Shown: piece after piece, positions 24,380 through 33,657 of the stretch
Layout of the letters: each line of letters starts with the position of its first letter
How positions within the stretch are numbered: position 1 is the stretch's first letter
Assembly: GCF_018603905.1 (NCBI RefSeq)
Contig: NZ_JAHFZZ010000001.1
Location: forward strand, 496,001-560,000
DNA: 64,000 nt
Source: Nonomuraea sp. NEAU-A123
GTDB taxonomy: Bacteria; Actinomycetota; Actinomycetes; Streptosporangiales; Streptosporangiaceae
Reading direction: 5' to 3'
Notes under the pieces: generated by a model
Told to the model about the DNA's origin: nothing
The model's input: the letters and a program-made list of their open reading frames with translations, nothing else
The model's database searches: none
Program-made: the position numbers and the translations under genes

Positions 24380-25417
24380 ATGGCTGACACGTCCGTAGCC
24401 GTCCATCTGGTGGCCCGCCCCCTGGGCACGCCGACGGGTGACGAGTTCGTGTTCGTGGCGGAACCCGTTCCGGAGCCGTCCCCCGGCACGGCCCTCGTGG
24501 AGAACGTCTACCTGTCCGTCGATCCCTACATGCGTGAGCTGATGGACGAGGGCTGGGAGCTCCACAGCCCGCTGGAAGGACGCGCCATCGGGCGGGTCAT
24601 CGCGTCGCGGGACTCCCGGCTGCTGGTCGGGGACCTGGTCTTCCACCGGAAGGCCTGGCGCACGCATGCCGTGGTCAGTCCCGCGGAGGCACGTGTCCTG
24701 CCGGTGACGGAAGGCGTTCCCATCAGCGCCTATCTCGGCATTCTGGGTGGCACCGGACTGACCGCCTATGTCGCGCTCAGCCAGATCGCGCGGCTGCGGG
24801 CGGGGGAGTCGGTGTTCATTTCCGGCGCCGCGGGCGGTGTCGGGACCGCGGCAGGGCAGATCGCCCGCATCATGGGCGCCAAGCGGATCGTCGGCAGCAC
24901 CGGCTCGGCGGCCAAGGCGAAGCACCTCACCGAGGAGCTCGGATTCGACGCCGCCTTCGACTACCACCAGCGGCCGGTCGCCGAACTGCTCGCTCAGGCG
25001 GCTCCCGACGGGGTCGACGTCTGCGTCGAGAACGTCGGCGGCGAACACCTCGAGGCGGCGATCGGCGCCGTGCGCGATCACGGCCGCATCGTCTGGGTCG
25101 GCGCGATCTCCCAGTACAACTCCGCCCAGCGGCCACCGGCCGCCCCGCGCAATCTCTACGAGGTGGTGGGCAAGAGCATCCGCCTCGAGGGCTTCCTGGT
25201 CCGCGAGTACGGTCACCTGCAGGGAGAGCTGGAGGCGCTGCTCATTCCGCACATCCAGTCGGGACGCCTCGTCGCGGACCAGACGGTGGTCACCGGTTTC
25301 AACCAGGTAGTCGAGGCATTTCTCGGCATGCTGCACGGACGGAACATCGGCAAGATGATCGTCCAGGTCGCGGATCAGAAGGACGTGGTCAGCCCCTTAT
25401 CTACGGACATGCCGTAA
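24380..25417 (+). CDS. NADP-dependent MDR-family oxidoreductase (zinc-independent alkenal/curcumin reductase-like)
   Basis: The 345-aa protein belongs to the medium-chain reductase group lacking zinc ligands. The nucleotide motif is SGAAGGVGTAAGQIARIMG with GSTGSAAKAKHLTEELGFD following. The N-terminal VYLSVDPYMRELMDEG and the IRLEGFLVREYG segment are the signature of NADP-dependent leukotriene-B4/curcumin (CurA-like) reductases, which reduce activated C=C bonds. ATG 24380 is preceded by AAGGAGG; an in-frame ATG five codons upstream lacks this spacing. Substrate unknown. Confidence 0.92.
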   Translation: MADTSVAVHLVARPLGTPTGDEFVFVAEPVPEPSPGTALVENVYLSVDPYMRELMDEGWELHSPLEGRAIGRVIASRDSRLLVGDLVFHRKAWRTHAVVSPAEARVLPVTEGVPISAYLGILGGTGLTAYVALSQIARLRAGESVFISGAAGGVGTAAGQIARIMGAKRIVGSTGSAAKAKHLTEELGFDAAFDYHQRPVAELLAQAAPDGVDVCVENVGGEHLEAAIGAVRDHGRIVWVGAISQYNSAQRPPAAPRNLYEVVGKSIRLEGFLVREYGHLQGELEALLIPHIQSGRLVADQTVVTGFNQVVEAFLGMLHGRNIGKMIVQVADQKDVVSPLSTDMP

Positions 25418-25433
25418 ATAGGGGGCTGGACCG
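25387..25433. terminator. imperfect hairpin between convergent genes
   Basis: GGTCAGCCCCTTAT...TACGG pairs imperfectly with CCGTAAATAGGGGGCTGGACC around ACATG. It spans the stop of the MDR gene and lies 6 bp from the end of the convergent AhpD-like gene. It probably terminates both. Confidence 0.55.
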
Positions 25434-25438
25434 TTGGG

Positions 25439-25900
25439 TCAGGCCCAGGACGCGCCGGCGGGCTCCTTGATCGTGGCGTTGATGCGGTTGAAGAAGTTGG
25501 TGATGGAGATCGTCAGGATGATCGCGGAGAGCTGATTCTCGTCGAAGTGATCGGCGACCTTGTCCCAGAGGTCGTCCGCCACGGCGTCCGCGGACCGGTC
25601 GGCGATCCGGGTGACGGCCTCGGTGAGCTCCAGCGCGGCTTGTTCGATGTCGCTGTAGAACGGCGCCTCGCGCCAGGCGGCTACATTGCCCACGCGCTCA
25701 TCGGACTCGCCGGACTTCTTGAGGTTCTGGATGTGCGCGTGGACGCAGGCGCTGCAGCCGTTGATCTGGCTGGCGCGCAGGGCGACGAGCTCCAGGAGCT
25801 CCTGGGGCGCACCGCCCTGGTAGATGCCCTTGTAGATGGCCTGGATCCCCTTCATGGTCTCGGGGAGGACGAACGCCGGGTTCTTCATGCGGGCTTCCAT
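25439..25900 (-). CDS. AhpD-like carboxymuconolactone-decarboxylase-family protein
   Basis: The 153-aa helical protein contains the AhpD redox motif QINGCSACVHAHIQNLKKSG (CxxC with following His, and the upstream Glu in ELLELVALRASQ). Such proteins are alkylhydroperoxidases or are used in thiol-based peroxide defence. The frame runs on to 26056, but ATG 25900 (MEARMKNPAFVLPE) has AAAGGAAA upstream and fits the family length. It is divergent from the large SARP regulator, 115 bp away. Confidence 0.9.
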   Translation of the reverse strand: MEARMKNPAFVLPETMKGIQAIYKGIYQGGAPQELLELVALRASQINGCSACVHAHIQNLKKSGESDERVGNVAAWREAPFYSDIEQAALELTEAVTRIADRSADAVADDLWDKVADHFDENQLSAIILTISITNFFNRINATIKEPAGASWA

Positions 25901-26015
25901 GATCGAGATTTCCTTTCTCGGCTTGCTGTGCGGTGAACTCATCATCGGGAGCCGGGTTGATACATTCGCGATGCGTCCGCTATGGGCGTTTAATGCGCGC
26001 CTGAGGGAGGCGAGG

Positions 26016-28883
26016 GTGGGCGTACGGTTCGCTGTCTTGGGCCCCGTACAGGTCATGGCCGACGGCCGGGAGCTGACCGGTTTGGCGCCACGTCACCGTG
26101 CGGTACTGGCGTACCTGCTGCTGCACGCCCGCACCGTCCTCAGCGCCGATCAGCTGAGCGACGCGGTGTGGGGTGTGACGCCGCCGGACACCGCCCGCGC
26201 GCAGATCCAGGCCGCCGTGACCGCCATCCGCCGGGTGCTCCGCGAAGCGAAGGCGGCGCAGTCGCTCGTGACCCGGTCGGGTGGATACACGATCGACCCT
26301 GAATGGCTTGACCTGGATGAGTTCACCGGCCAGTTGGCGGCTGCCCAAAGGGAGACCGATCCGGGTGCCGTCACCCGTCAAGTACGCGAGGCACTGACAC
26401 TGTGGCGGGGTCAGCCGCTGGCGGACGTGCACGCCGACTACGTCGAGAGTGCCCGGAGCCGGCTCGAACAGCGGCGGTTGGCCGCGATCGAGCGCCTGGC
26501 CGAGGCCGAGCTGTCGCTGGGCCGGCACGAGGACCTGATCGACGAGCTGTCCGCGCACGTGGCGGCGCACCCTCTGCGGGAACGCCTGTCGGGTCAGCTG
26601 ATGCTCGCCCTGCATCGCGCGGGACGGCAGGCCGACGCGTTGTCGGTGGCCAGGAGATTCCGGGAGTCGCTGGTGGAGCGGCAGGGGCTGGATCCCGGCC
26701 GGGCGTTCGTGGCGATCGAGCAGGCCATCCTCCGTGACGATCCGGACCTCCAGGTCCAGCCGTCGGAAGCCGCGGTACGCGAACCCGAGCGGCGGGCGAA
26801 CTTCGTGCCGTACGACATCCCGGACTTCGCCGGGCGGGCCATCGAGCTTGACCAGATCGCCGGACTCGGATCCGGGTTGACGATCTTGACCATCGACGGG
26901 ATGGCGGGCATCGGGAAGACCGCGCTGGCGATCCACGCCGCGCATCGGCTCGCCGACCGGTACCCCGATGGACAACTGTTCGTCGACCTGCAGGCGCACA
27001 CCGCGGGGCACGAACCGATCGAGGCCGGTGCCGCGCTGGAAACCCTGACGCGCCAGCTCGGGGTGCCGGCCGAACGCATCCCGGCCTCGGTCACCGCACG
27101 CGCTGCCCTGTGGCGGGCCGAGCTCGCCGCGCGCCGGGTCGTGATCGTGCTGGACAACGCCGCCGACACCGACCACGTGAAACCCCTGCTGCCCGGCGCC
27201 TCCGACAGCCTCATCCTGATCACCAGCCGCCACCGGCTGGTCGACCTCGACGGCGCCCGCGCGTTGTCCATGGACGTACTGCCGGCCAGGGACGGGGTGC
27301 GGCTGTTCGCCTCGATCGTGGGAGAGCGGACGAAGGCCGAACCGGGTGCGGTCCTCGACGTGCTGCAACTGTGCGGGTTTCTGCCCCTGGCCGTACGGAT
27401 CGCCGCCGCGAGGCTGCATCATCGCCCGCGTTGGACCGTCGAGTATCTGGCCGGCCGGCTGCGTGACGAGCGTCGCCGGCTGGCCGAACTGTCCACGTCG
27501 GACAGGGGCGTCGGGGCCGCGTTCACGCTGTCGTATCAGCAGTTGGATGCCGAGCGGCAACGCATGTTCCGGTTGCTGGGCATGCACCCCGGGCGCGATA
27601 CCGAGGCCCATGCCGCCGCCGCGCTGGCCGGCGTCCCCGCCGCCGACGCCGAGACGCTGCTGGAGGATCTGCTGGACGCCCATGTCCTGGCGCAGCATGA
27701 GCCTGGTCGGTATACCTTCCATGACCTGCTTCGCGAACACGCGCGCGCCACCGCGTCCGCCGAAGAGACCGCCGACGCCCGGCATGACGCCCTGACCCGC
27801 CTGTTCGACCATTACCGGGGCACGACGGTCGCGGCGATCCAGCTTCTCTATCCGTTCGGCAAGCTCCGCAGGTCCGCCATCCCCGGTACGGAGCCGGAGA
27901 CCGTGCCGTTCCGGGATGCCGTTGAAGCGGCCGCCTGGCTGGAGGCCGAGCGCGCCAACCTCGTCGCCGCGGGCAGTCATGCGGCCGACGGCGACTGGCC
28001 GGTCCACGCCGGCCAACTGGCCACCATCTTGCATCCCTACCTTGACGGTCACGCTCGTCATGCCGACGCGATCACTCTGCACACGAAGGCGCTGGAGGCC
28101 GCCCGCCGCCGGGGTGACAAGGCCGCCGAAGCGTCGGCGCTGCTCGATCTGGCCTGGGTTCACTGGCGACAAGGGCGTTATGAGGCGTCGTACGAGATCT
28201 GCGGGCCGGCCTTGGACCTGTGCCGTGAGGTCGGCGACCGGCTCGGCGAGTCGCGGGCACACAACACCCTCGGCAACGTGTGTCTGCGGCAGCACGCGTA
28301 CGAGCGGGCGGACCATCATCTGGAGCACTCGCTCGGTCTGAGCCGTGAGATCGGCAACCGCGTCGGGGAGGCGTACGCGCTGAGCAGTCTCGGCATCAGC
28401 CACGAACGGCAGGGACGATACGCGGAAGCCCTCGATCATCATCGCCGGGCCCTGGAGCTGCACCGTCAACTGGGCAGCCGGAACGGTGAGGCCCGCGCGC
28501 TGGACCTGCTCGGCCAGGTCCACCAACGGCAGGGGCAGCACGAGCAAGCCCGTGACCATCACCGGCGCGCGCTGGAGCTCTATCGCGAACTGGGCAGCCG
28601 GAGCGACGAAGCCGCGCCGCTCAACGGACTGGGGGAAACCGGCCGATCTCTCGGTGATCCCGGCCAAGCTCTGACGCATCACCGCGACGCCCTCGCCATC
28701 GCGTGCGAGCTGGGCAATCGGCCCGAGGAGGCGCGCGCCCACGAGGGACTGGCGCACGTCCATCGCGATCGTGGCCGCGTCGACGCGGCTCGCGATCACG
28801 CCAAACAGGCGCGGGACTTGTACGCCGACCTGGGGGTGCCCGACGCCGGAGCAGTCGAGGCGTTCCTGGCGGAGCTGGATTGA
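26016..28883 (+). CDS. SARP-family (AfsR-like) regulator: wHTH-BTAD-NB-ARC-TPR
   Basis: This 955-aa protein has an OmpR-type winged HTH (about 1-90: VRFAVLGPVQVMADGRELTG...LSADQLSDAVWG), a BTAD domain (about 98-240), an NB-ARC/STAND ATPase with P-loop IDGMAGIGKTALAIHAAH near 290-307 and RNBS-like VVIVLDNAADTDHVKPLLPG, and a C-terminal run of six or so TPRs (about 690-940; repeated GxYxEALDHHRRALELHRQLG). GTG 26016 with GGGAGG upstream starts at the HTH. An earlier ATG at 25971 is less likely. Such proteins activate antibiotic or developmental genes. No biosynthetic cluster adjoins it, so its target is unknown. Confidence 0.9.
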   Translation: MGVRFAVLGPVQVMADGRELTGLAPRHRAVLAYLLLHARTVLSADQLSDAVWGVTPPDTARAQIQAAVTAIRRVLREAKAAQSLVTRSGGYTIDPEWLDLDEFTGQLAAAQRETDPGAVTRQVREALTLWRGQPLADVHADYVESARSRLEQRRLAAIERLAEAELSLGRHEDLIDELSAHVAAHPLRERLSGQLMLALHRAGRQADALSVARRFRESLVERQGLDPGRAFVAIEQAILRDDPDLQVQPSEAAVREPERRANFVPYDIPDFAGRAIELDQIAGLGSGLTILTIDGMAGIGKTALAIHAAHRLADRYPDGQLFVDLQAHTAGHEPIEAGAALETLTRQLGVPAERIPASVTARAALWRAELAARRVVIVLDNAADTDHVKPLLPGASDSLILITSRHRLVDLDGARALSMDVLPARDGVRLFASIVGERTKAEPGAVLDVLQLCGFLPLAVRIAAARLHHRPRWTVEYLAGRLRDERRRLAELSTSDRGVGAAFTLSYQQLDAERQRMFRLLGMHPGRDTEAHAAAALAGVPAADAETLLEDLLDAHVLAQHEPGRYTFHDLLREHARATASAEETADARHDALTRLFDHYRGTTVAAIQLLYPFGKLRRSAIPGTEPETVPFRDAVEAAAWLEAERANLVAAGSHAADGDWPVHAGQLATILHPYLDGHARHADAITLHTKALEAARRRGDKAAEASALLDLAWVHWRQGRYEASYEICGPALDLCREVGDRLGESRAHNTLGNVCLRQHAYERADHHLEHSLGLSREIGNRVGEAYALSSLGISHERQGRYAEALDHHRRALELHRQLGSRNGEARALDLLGQVHQRQGQHEQARDHHRRALELYRELGSRSDEAAPLNGLGETGRSLGDPGQALTHHRDALAIACELGNRPEEARAHEGLAHVHRDRGRVDAARDHAKQARDLYADLGVPDAGAVEAFLAELD

Positions 28884-28922
28884 GCCCACCGGCCACCCCG
28901 ACCAGCCACCCCGACTGTTAAG

Positions 28923-29597
28923 GTGCCCGACGTGATCTTCAAGCGTTGGACTCTGGCCGCCGGTCTGTTGGGCGGCGCGCTCCTTGTTTCCCCTCCTGCC
29001 CTGGCCGAAAGCCATGTCGGAGCGCCGTCGCCGGACCAGCTCAAGGCCGCCCTGCTCGTGCCGGAGGATCTCGGCACCGACTTCGTGCTCAACAAGATCC
29101 GGAACAGGGACCCGCTGGACCCCCATGCCACCCACACGAAGGCGTGCGCCAAGGCGATCAAGGGATTGGTCCCGCTCTACCGGAGCAAGACCGCGACCTG
29201 GCTGATGCGGGACGGTGTGACGGAGGGGGTCAGCCAGTTCGTCGTCAGCGGGTCCGCCGCCCGGGTCTCCGGGCTGGAGCGGGCGGCCAAGGTCATGGTC
29301 CGTGACTGCGGCCACGTCAAGGCCCGTAGCAAGGGAGTCACGGACACGATTGGCAAGCTGTCGGTCGGCAAGCTCGGTTCTGGGACATACGGGATCAAGT
29401 TCCGCTCAATGAACCCGTCCGCGAGCGTCGGGCCGACGATGGCGGTCGACATCGTGATCATCAGGGACGAGAACACCATGGTCCTCCTGGAGCACAGCGG
29501 CTTCTACGGCCGGTTCGAGTCCGGGCTCACCAGGACCGCCGCCGCGAAGGCCGCGGCCAAGCTCCAGGAGGCTTTGAACGGGTCAGCGGACAGTTAG
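28923..29597 (+). CDS. secreted protein of unknown function
   Basis: The 224-aa protein has a Sec signal peptide (about 1-29, WTLAAGLLGGALLVSPPALA then ESH). The mature part begins PSPDQLKAALLVPEDLGTDFVLNKI, with two Cys (TKACAKAIKG and MVRDCGHVKA) in positions that suggest a disulfide. The layout resembles PknH-type extracellular sensor domains and similar small lipoproteins of actinomycetes ('LLxxxDLGxGF'). It lies 39 bp after the SARP gene in the same direction and may be co-transcribed. GTG 28923 or GTG 28932 could be the start. Confidence 0.75.
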   Translation: MPDVIFKRWTLAAGLLGGALLVSPPALAESHVGAPSPDQLKAALLVPEDLGTDFVLNKIRNRDPLDPHATHTKACAKAIKGLVPLYRSKTATWLMRDGVTEGVSQFVVSGSAARVSGLERAAKVMVRDCGHVKARSKGVTDTIGKLSVGKLGSGTYGIKFRSMNPSASVGPTMAVDIVIIRDENTMVLLEHSGFYGRFESGLTRTAAAKAAAKLQEALNGSADS

Positions 29598-29602
29598 CCG
29601 AT

Positions 29603-30493
29603 TCAGCCGGTGGGAGGGTTGCGGAGAAAGGTCTGCGCCAGGTCGCAGGGGCGGTCGGGTGGAGTGTTCTTGGGGCAGAAGTTGGCGACGATCGACTTGG
29701 CCCAGGTGCCGTCTTTGATCATGTCCCTGATCGCGTTGTTGATCTCCGTGGCGTCAGCGGGAGTCTTGGCGATCATGCCGATGCCGTATTGCTCGGGCCG
29801 GTTCCAGACCTTGGTGTTCACCAGGTAAAGGCCGGAATTGGCGGCCTCGTGGCCGTAGAGGATCGCGTTGTCGGTGACGACGGCGTCGGTGTCGCCGGCG
29901 AGCAGCCTGTCGACGCACAGGGCGATGCTGGCCTGGGGGTCGAGGATCATCTTGGGGCTGAACTTCTTGTTGAGCGCATCAAGATGCTGGTACGGCGTGC
30001 TGGCCGGAGACGTGGTGCAGACGTCGCGAGCGCGCAGATCCTCGACGGACTTGATCTTGTTCTTGTCGCTCTCCCGGATGAGGATGTCCTGGAAGCTGAG
30101 CAGGTACGGGATCGAGAAGGTGATCCCCTTGCCGATCCGGCCGTCGGTGATGGAGTAGCTGGCGATGATCAGATTGTCGATGCCCTTGAGCAGGTGGTCG
30201 TCCCGGTCCGCCGTCTGCACGGGGTGGAGGTGATTGTTGTCGCGGGTGAACGTGATGCGCAGCTTGCCCATCACGTAGTAGGCGACGTCGACGTCGAGGC
30301 CCGACCAGGTGTTGGTCTTGAAGTCGTACAGGCCGATGCCCGGCTGGTCGCCGTGGGAGCCGATGCGCAGGTTGGAGTCCTGGTAGAAGCGGCTGTGCGC
30401 GGGCGGCTTGGAGCCTGCGGAGGGCGCCTGCCCGCAGGAGATCAAGACAATCGCTAATGTGCCGGAAACGACGATCCACCACCATGAGCGCAC
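29603..30493 (-). CDS. amino-acid-type solute-binding lipoprotein (SBP family 3, GluB/GlnH-like)
   Basis: The 296-aa lipoprotein has the signal MRSWWWIVVSGTLAIVLISC (lipobox LISC). The family 3 fold follows: RIGSHGDQPGIGLYDFKTNT, GLDVDVAYYVMGKL (GfdvDla motif), DNLIIASYSITDGRIGKGITFSIPY, and DPQASIALCVDRLLAGDTDAVVTDN. GTG 30493 has AAGGAG eight bases upstream. It lies 20 bp downstream of a membrane-anchored HTH-type protein and is not next to permease genes, so a sensory rather than transport role is plausible. A paralogue sits at 35397-36236. Confidence 0.88.
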   Translation of the reverse strand: MRSWWWIVVSGTLAIVLISCGQAPSAGSKPPAHSRFYQDSNLRIGSHGDQPGIGLYDFKTNTWSGLDVDVAYYVMGKLRITFTRDNNHLHPVQTADRDDHLLKGIDNLIIASYSITDGRIGKGITFSIPYLLSFQDILIRESDKNKIKSVEDLRARDVCTTSPASTPYQHLDALNKKFSPKMILDPQASIALCVDRLLAGDTDAVVTDNAILYGHEAANSGLYLVNTKVWNRPEQYGIGMIAKTPADATEINNAIRDMIKDGTWAKSIVANFCPKNTPPDRPCDLAQTFLRNPPTG

Positions 30494-30513
30494 GATGGGT
30501 CTCCTTGCTGGGC

Positions 30514-31947
30514 TCAGCGCACCCGGTGCGCCGTGGTGTCCGATGGGTCGAGAGTGAACTTGCAGCTTTTGCCGAACTCTCCTGCCGCTACGACGATGTG
30601 GAGTTGCAGGTCGGATATCGCGCCGAGGTCGCCGACGGGGATGGGCGGAGTGGTGATCTTCGATTGCCCGGCGGACAGCGGGCCGTAGGCGAGCTGGTTG
30701 CCGTCGCCGATCAGCGTGTAGGTGAGCCGGGAGTCGTGGACGCAGGCGTCCGCCAGGGACTCCGAGGCCAGGCTGAGGTGCAGGGTGATCGTCCATTCGC
30801 CCGCGTCTGCGGTGGCCGGGGACGTCGCGGGAGAGGCCAGGCCGAGGGGGATCCGCACGCCTTCGCGGCCGGGGGTGAGCTCATACGGATCCTTGAACCG
30901 CAGGACCACGTCCGGGGTGTGCGCCCCGCCGGCGGGGGCCGCCTGGAAGACAAGGGCGGTGGCGAGATAGGTGATCAGCGCTGTGATGACGACGGCGAGC
31001 GGCAGGATGACGGTCTTGAACCGCGCGGTGGCGGCCCGGTGGAGTTCGCCTTCCCGCGTCGGCTCCGCCCCGGCCGGGGTTCCGGCGCCGTCCGCGCGTC
31101 TGGTGGCGAGGTCCTGCTCGGCCAGCGTCCGGGCGAGGTCGGACTTGGTCTGGGCGAGTTCGGCCCTGGCCCGGGCGAGTTCGTCTCCGTGCTCCTGCGC
31201 GAGCCCGAGCCGCACGTCGGCGTTCCCGAGCGGCTCAGCGGCCCCGGTCGCGGCCCCGGCCCCGGCCCCAGCTCCGGTTCCGGCAACGGGCACTGGCAGG
31301 GGGTGGGGCGCGGTCACTTGGTCCGCCGGCGCGGGGTCCGTCCGGGCGGGTGCCGAGGCCGTGAGCTGCTGCCGGGCCATGTCCACGTAGCCGCTCACCG
31401 TCCTGGCCCGTCGGCCGAGGCTCGGCATGTTCCCCTGGTCGGCGTCGCGCCATAGCTCCAGCCACATGTCCAGGGTGCCGTAGCGGCCCGCGGTGTAGCC
31501 GGAGGGATCCTTCTCCTCCAAGACCTCCAGGAACACGTCCACGCATACTTCGACGCGCGGCTTGGGAGGCATCGCGCCTCGCGGGGACTTCCCGGAGAGC
31601 AATTCACCGATGCGCTGCCCTCCCGCTCTGTCCCGGCGGGCGTCGAGGCGGGCCAGCCTGCTCTCCTCCACGGCCCTCTTGCGCGCCACCTGTTGCCGCA
31701 GGCTCTCGGCCACCCCGGCGGGCGGCTGCTCGTGCAGTGCCCTCTCGGCGTCGCGACCTGCGGTGATGCGCTGGCAGAGCAGTCGCTCCACCTGCGCGTG
31801 GGACACCCCGTGGGACTCGACCGCCATCCCGAGTGCCCGGAGCAGGACGATGAACTCCACGGTGGAAGGTCTTGGCTCCCGGTGCGCCCGCGCCACTGCC
31901 TGCTGCACCTCCCGCCGTCTCCCGGGCTCCCGGGATCGGGGAGACAT
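30514..31947 (-). CDS. single-pass membrane protein with N-terminal HTH-like domain and outer domain
   Basis: In this 477-aa protein, residues about 25-165 resemble an actinomycete XRE-type HTH split by a charged helical insertion: TVEFIVLLRALGMAVESHGV..., then GQRIGELLSGK and VEVCVDVFLEVLEE...WLELWRDA. A Pro/Ala/Gly-rich linker (AGTGAGAGAGAATGAAE) and a coiled coil (about 255-290, RARAELAQTKSDLARTLAEQ) follow. One TM helix (about 310-332) leads to an outer domain of about 145 residues with two Cys. It is in an operon with the SBP at 29603-30493. ATG 31947 is chosen because the frame upstream lacks domain character. The function is inferred, not known. Confidence 0.72.
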   Translation of the reverse strand: MSPRSREPGRRREVQQAVARAHREPRPSTVEFIVLLRALGMAVESHGVSHAQVERLLCQRITAGRDAERALHEQPPAGVAESLRQQVARKRAVEESRLARLDARRDRAGGQRIGELLSGKSPRGAMPPKPRVEVCVDVFLEVLEEKDPSGYTAGRYGTLDMWLELWRDADQGNMPSLGRRARTVSGYVDMARQQLTASAPARTDPAPADQVTAPHPLPVPVAGTGAGAGAGAATGAAEPLGNADVRLGLAQEHGDELARARAELAQTKSDLARTLAEQDLATRRADGAGTPAGAEPTREGELHRAATARFKTVILPLAVVITALITYLATALVFQAAPAGGAHTPDVVLRFKDPYELTPGREGVRIPLGLASPATSPATADAGEWTITLHLSLASESLADACVHDSRLTYTLIGDGNQLAYGPLSAGQSKITTPPIPVGDLGAISDLQLHIVVAAGEFGKSCKFTLDPSDTTAHRVR

Positions 31948-32511
31948 CGGGAAGAGCTCTTTATAAGAAGGAGGATAACTGGAATTAGTCGGGAAGCGCG
32001 GGCGAAGCGTGGAGTCACGGGGAAGCCAGAGAATGTCGCCACGGAGCAAGATGCTCCGAACTCCGCGGGAAGGCTCCGAGAATGGGCGAAACTTCCGGAT
32101 TGTCGATGAAAGCTCCGTACGGACGTCCCGCAATACGTGGATGAAGGCGTCCAGAAACGGAGGAATCCGTGAGTATCCAGCCGCTGTGCAGGGGTGACGC
32201 AGGGGAGACCTCGCACCATACTCGAGAAGACAAGGTCACATAGCGTCGATGATGATGTTGGCGGTCAGGAGCGAAATCAACCCCGTGAGCTCGTGACCGG
32301 GACCCCCGCCCCTCCATGCCGACCTGTGGAAATAGCTGCATACCAGCAGATCGGTCCGATGAGAAAGGAAATTACATGTTACACCCCTGAGCGGGGAGCG
32401 CCCAATGGCTGATGTCGTGCCGCCTGTGTCCCCAGGCTGCCAGCCGAATCGGGCACCCCTCCGCTCAGTGGCCAACCTCCGTCAGATCAAAGCTTCTGGA
32501 GGTCGATTCCA
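31948..32511. other. about 560 bp without a supported gene
   Basis: Only short reading frames occur on both strands (for example 32194-32412 forward and 32236-32475 reverse), without ribosome sites or recognisable protein character. The base composition is lower in G+C than in neighbouring genes. It must contain the promoters for the leftward HTH/SBP operon and the rightward small membrane protein. Confidence 0.5.
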
Positions 32512-32826
32512 ATGAAGCACAATGTCAGCGGACAGACCACGGCCAATCCACATCCCGCTCATTCGCTCAAATTCCGAAAGATCCTCTGGAGGGCGTACGC
32601 CCTTCTCGCGTCTGCCCGGCGTGTGGTGATGTTCCTCCTGCCGGGTACGCTCACCGCTCTCCTGACGGCCGCGCCCGTCGTCGCCCTGATGGCCGTCGGC
32701 TATCAGCTCGGCGGGGTGCCGCTCATGTGGGGCACGTTCATCGGCACCGTCTTCCCCCTTCTTCGCGGGATCGCAGACTGGCGCCGGGATCGGCGTGACC
32801 GGGATAGGGGCGACGGATCAGCGTGA
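32512..32826 (+). CDS. small predicted membrane protein
   Basis: The 104-aa protein has TGGAGGT about 12 bases ahead of its ATG. It has one or two hydrophobic segments (about 38-60, VVMFLLPGTLTALLTAAPVVALMAV, and GVPLMWGTFIGTVFPLL) and a very basic/acidic C-terminus (DWRRDRRDRDRGDG). No family is recognised. It is convergent with the PhyH-type dioxygenase gene. Confidence 0.55.
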   Translation: MKHNVSGQTTANPHPAHSLKFRKILWRAYALLASARRVVMFLLPGTLTALLTAAPVVALMAVGYQLGGVPLMWGTFIGTVFPLLRGIADWRRDRRDRDRGDGSA

Positions 32827-32831
32827 TGAGG

Positions 32832-33656
32832 TCAGCGTGACGAGGTCCGGCCGGCCGTTCCCGATCGGGGAGCGAGCCGGCCGAACTGTTCGTCGACGAA
32901 GGCCAGGACAGTGGGGTCCATCTCACCGCCGGGCACCGGATCGGGGGAGAACATGCCCCATTCGCTCCCCCGCACCAGCAGCCCGTGGGTACGACGGGCA
33001 TGATGACGCACCTTGGCGGGATTGAGATAAGTGATCGAGTAGCCCATCCGCCGCCCAGCCGAGTGATTGGCCGCCGACCCGTGCACGATCGCCATGTGGT
33101 GCAGCGAGAACCGGCCGGCGGCCAGCGTCAGCTCGACCGCCTCGGCCTCGTCCACCTCCCCGGAGATCTCCTCGTACGAGAAGAGCATGTTGGCGCTGCC
33201 TGACGGCGAGGCGGCGTGCCGGCGAGGGGGCAGCAGGTGGCTGCCGGGGATCACCCGCATGGCGCCGTTGAGGGACGTGCTCGGGATCAGCGCCACCCAG
33301 GCGGTGCAGACGGCGTCGCCCTCGATGTCCCAGTAGTACGAATCCTGATGCCAGGCCACCTGCTCAGGCCCGCCCGGCTCCTTGATGAACAGCGAGGACC
33401 CCCAGCACAGGACGTCCGGCCCGAGCACCGCCTCGACGGCGTCCACGATGCGCGGGTCCGTGACGACCGGCGCCAACGCCGGCAGCTTCAGATGCGCCTT
33501 GTTGCGCAGCACCGACTGCTCCTGGACGCCGTGTCGCCGGCCGAACGCCGCGATCCGCGCGCCCAGCTCCGCGCATTCCCCCGCGGTCAGGCCGGGCAGG
33601 TCGGTGAGGTAGCCGAGACTCCGGTACCGGGCGATGTCGGATGGGGAAAGGGCCAT
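32832..33656 (-). CDS. phytanoyl-CoA dioxygenase (PhyH)-family Fe(II)/2-oxoglutarate oxygenase
   Basis: The 274-aa non-haem iron oxygenase has the facial triad in view: HxD in VAWHQDSYYWD (His103, Asp105) and the distal His192 in AIVHGSAANHSAGRRMGYS, with Arg202/203 for 2-oxoglutarate binding. An N-terminal DIARYRSLGYLTDLPGLT helix is typical of PhyH proteins acting on small metabolites. The ATG at 33656 follows the stop of the EPSP-synthase-like gene by one base, so the two are strictly coupled. It probably hydroxylates or halogen-free-oxidises an intermediate made with that enzyme; the substrate is unknown. Confidence 0.9.
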   Translation of the reverse strand: MALSPSDIARYRSLGYLTDLPGLTAGECAELGARIAAFGRRHGVQEQSVLRNKAHLKLPALAPVVTDPRIVDAVEAVLGPDVLCWGSSLFIKEPGGPEQVAWHQDSYYWDIEGDAVCTAWVALIPSTSLNGAMRVIPGSHLLPPRRHAASPSGSANMLFSYEEISGEVDEAEAVELTLAAGRFSLHHMAIVHGSAANHSAGRRMGYSITYLNPAKVRHHARRTHGLLVRGSEWGMFSPDPVPGGEMDPTVLAFVDEQFGRLAPRSGTAGRTSSR

Positions 33657-33657
33657 G

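Noticed and set aside
25980-29315. 1111-codon open frame on the minus strand
   Set aside because: It is the antisense shadow of the SARP gene and the secreted protein gene: low-complexity, Arg/Gln/Gly-rich, no domain and no ribosome site. Long antisense frames are normal at this G+C content.
32194-32475. Small proteins on both strands upstream of the small membrane protein
   Set aside because: The frames overlap each other, lack ribosome sites and show no hydrophobic or domain pattern strong enough to call a gene.
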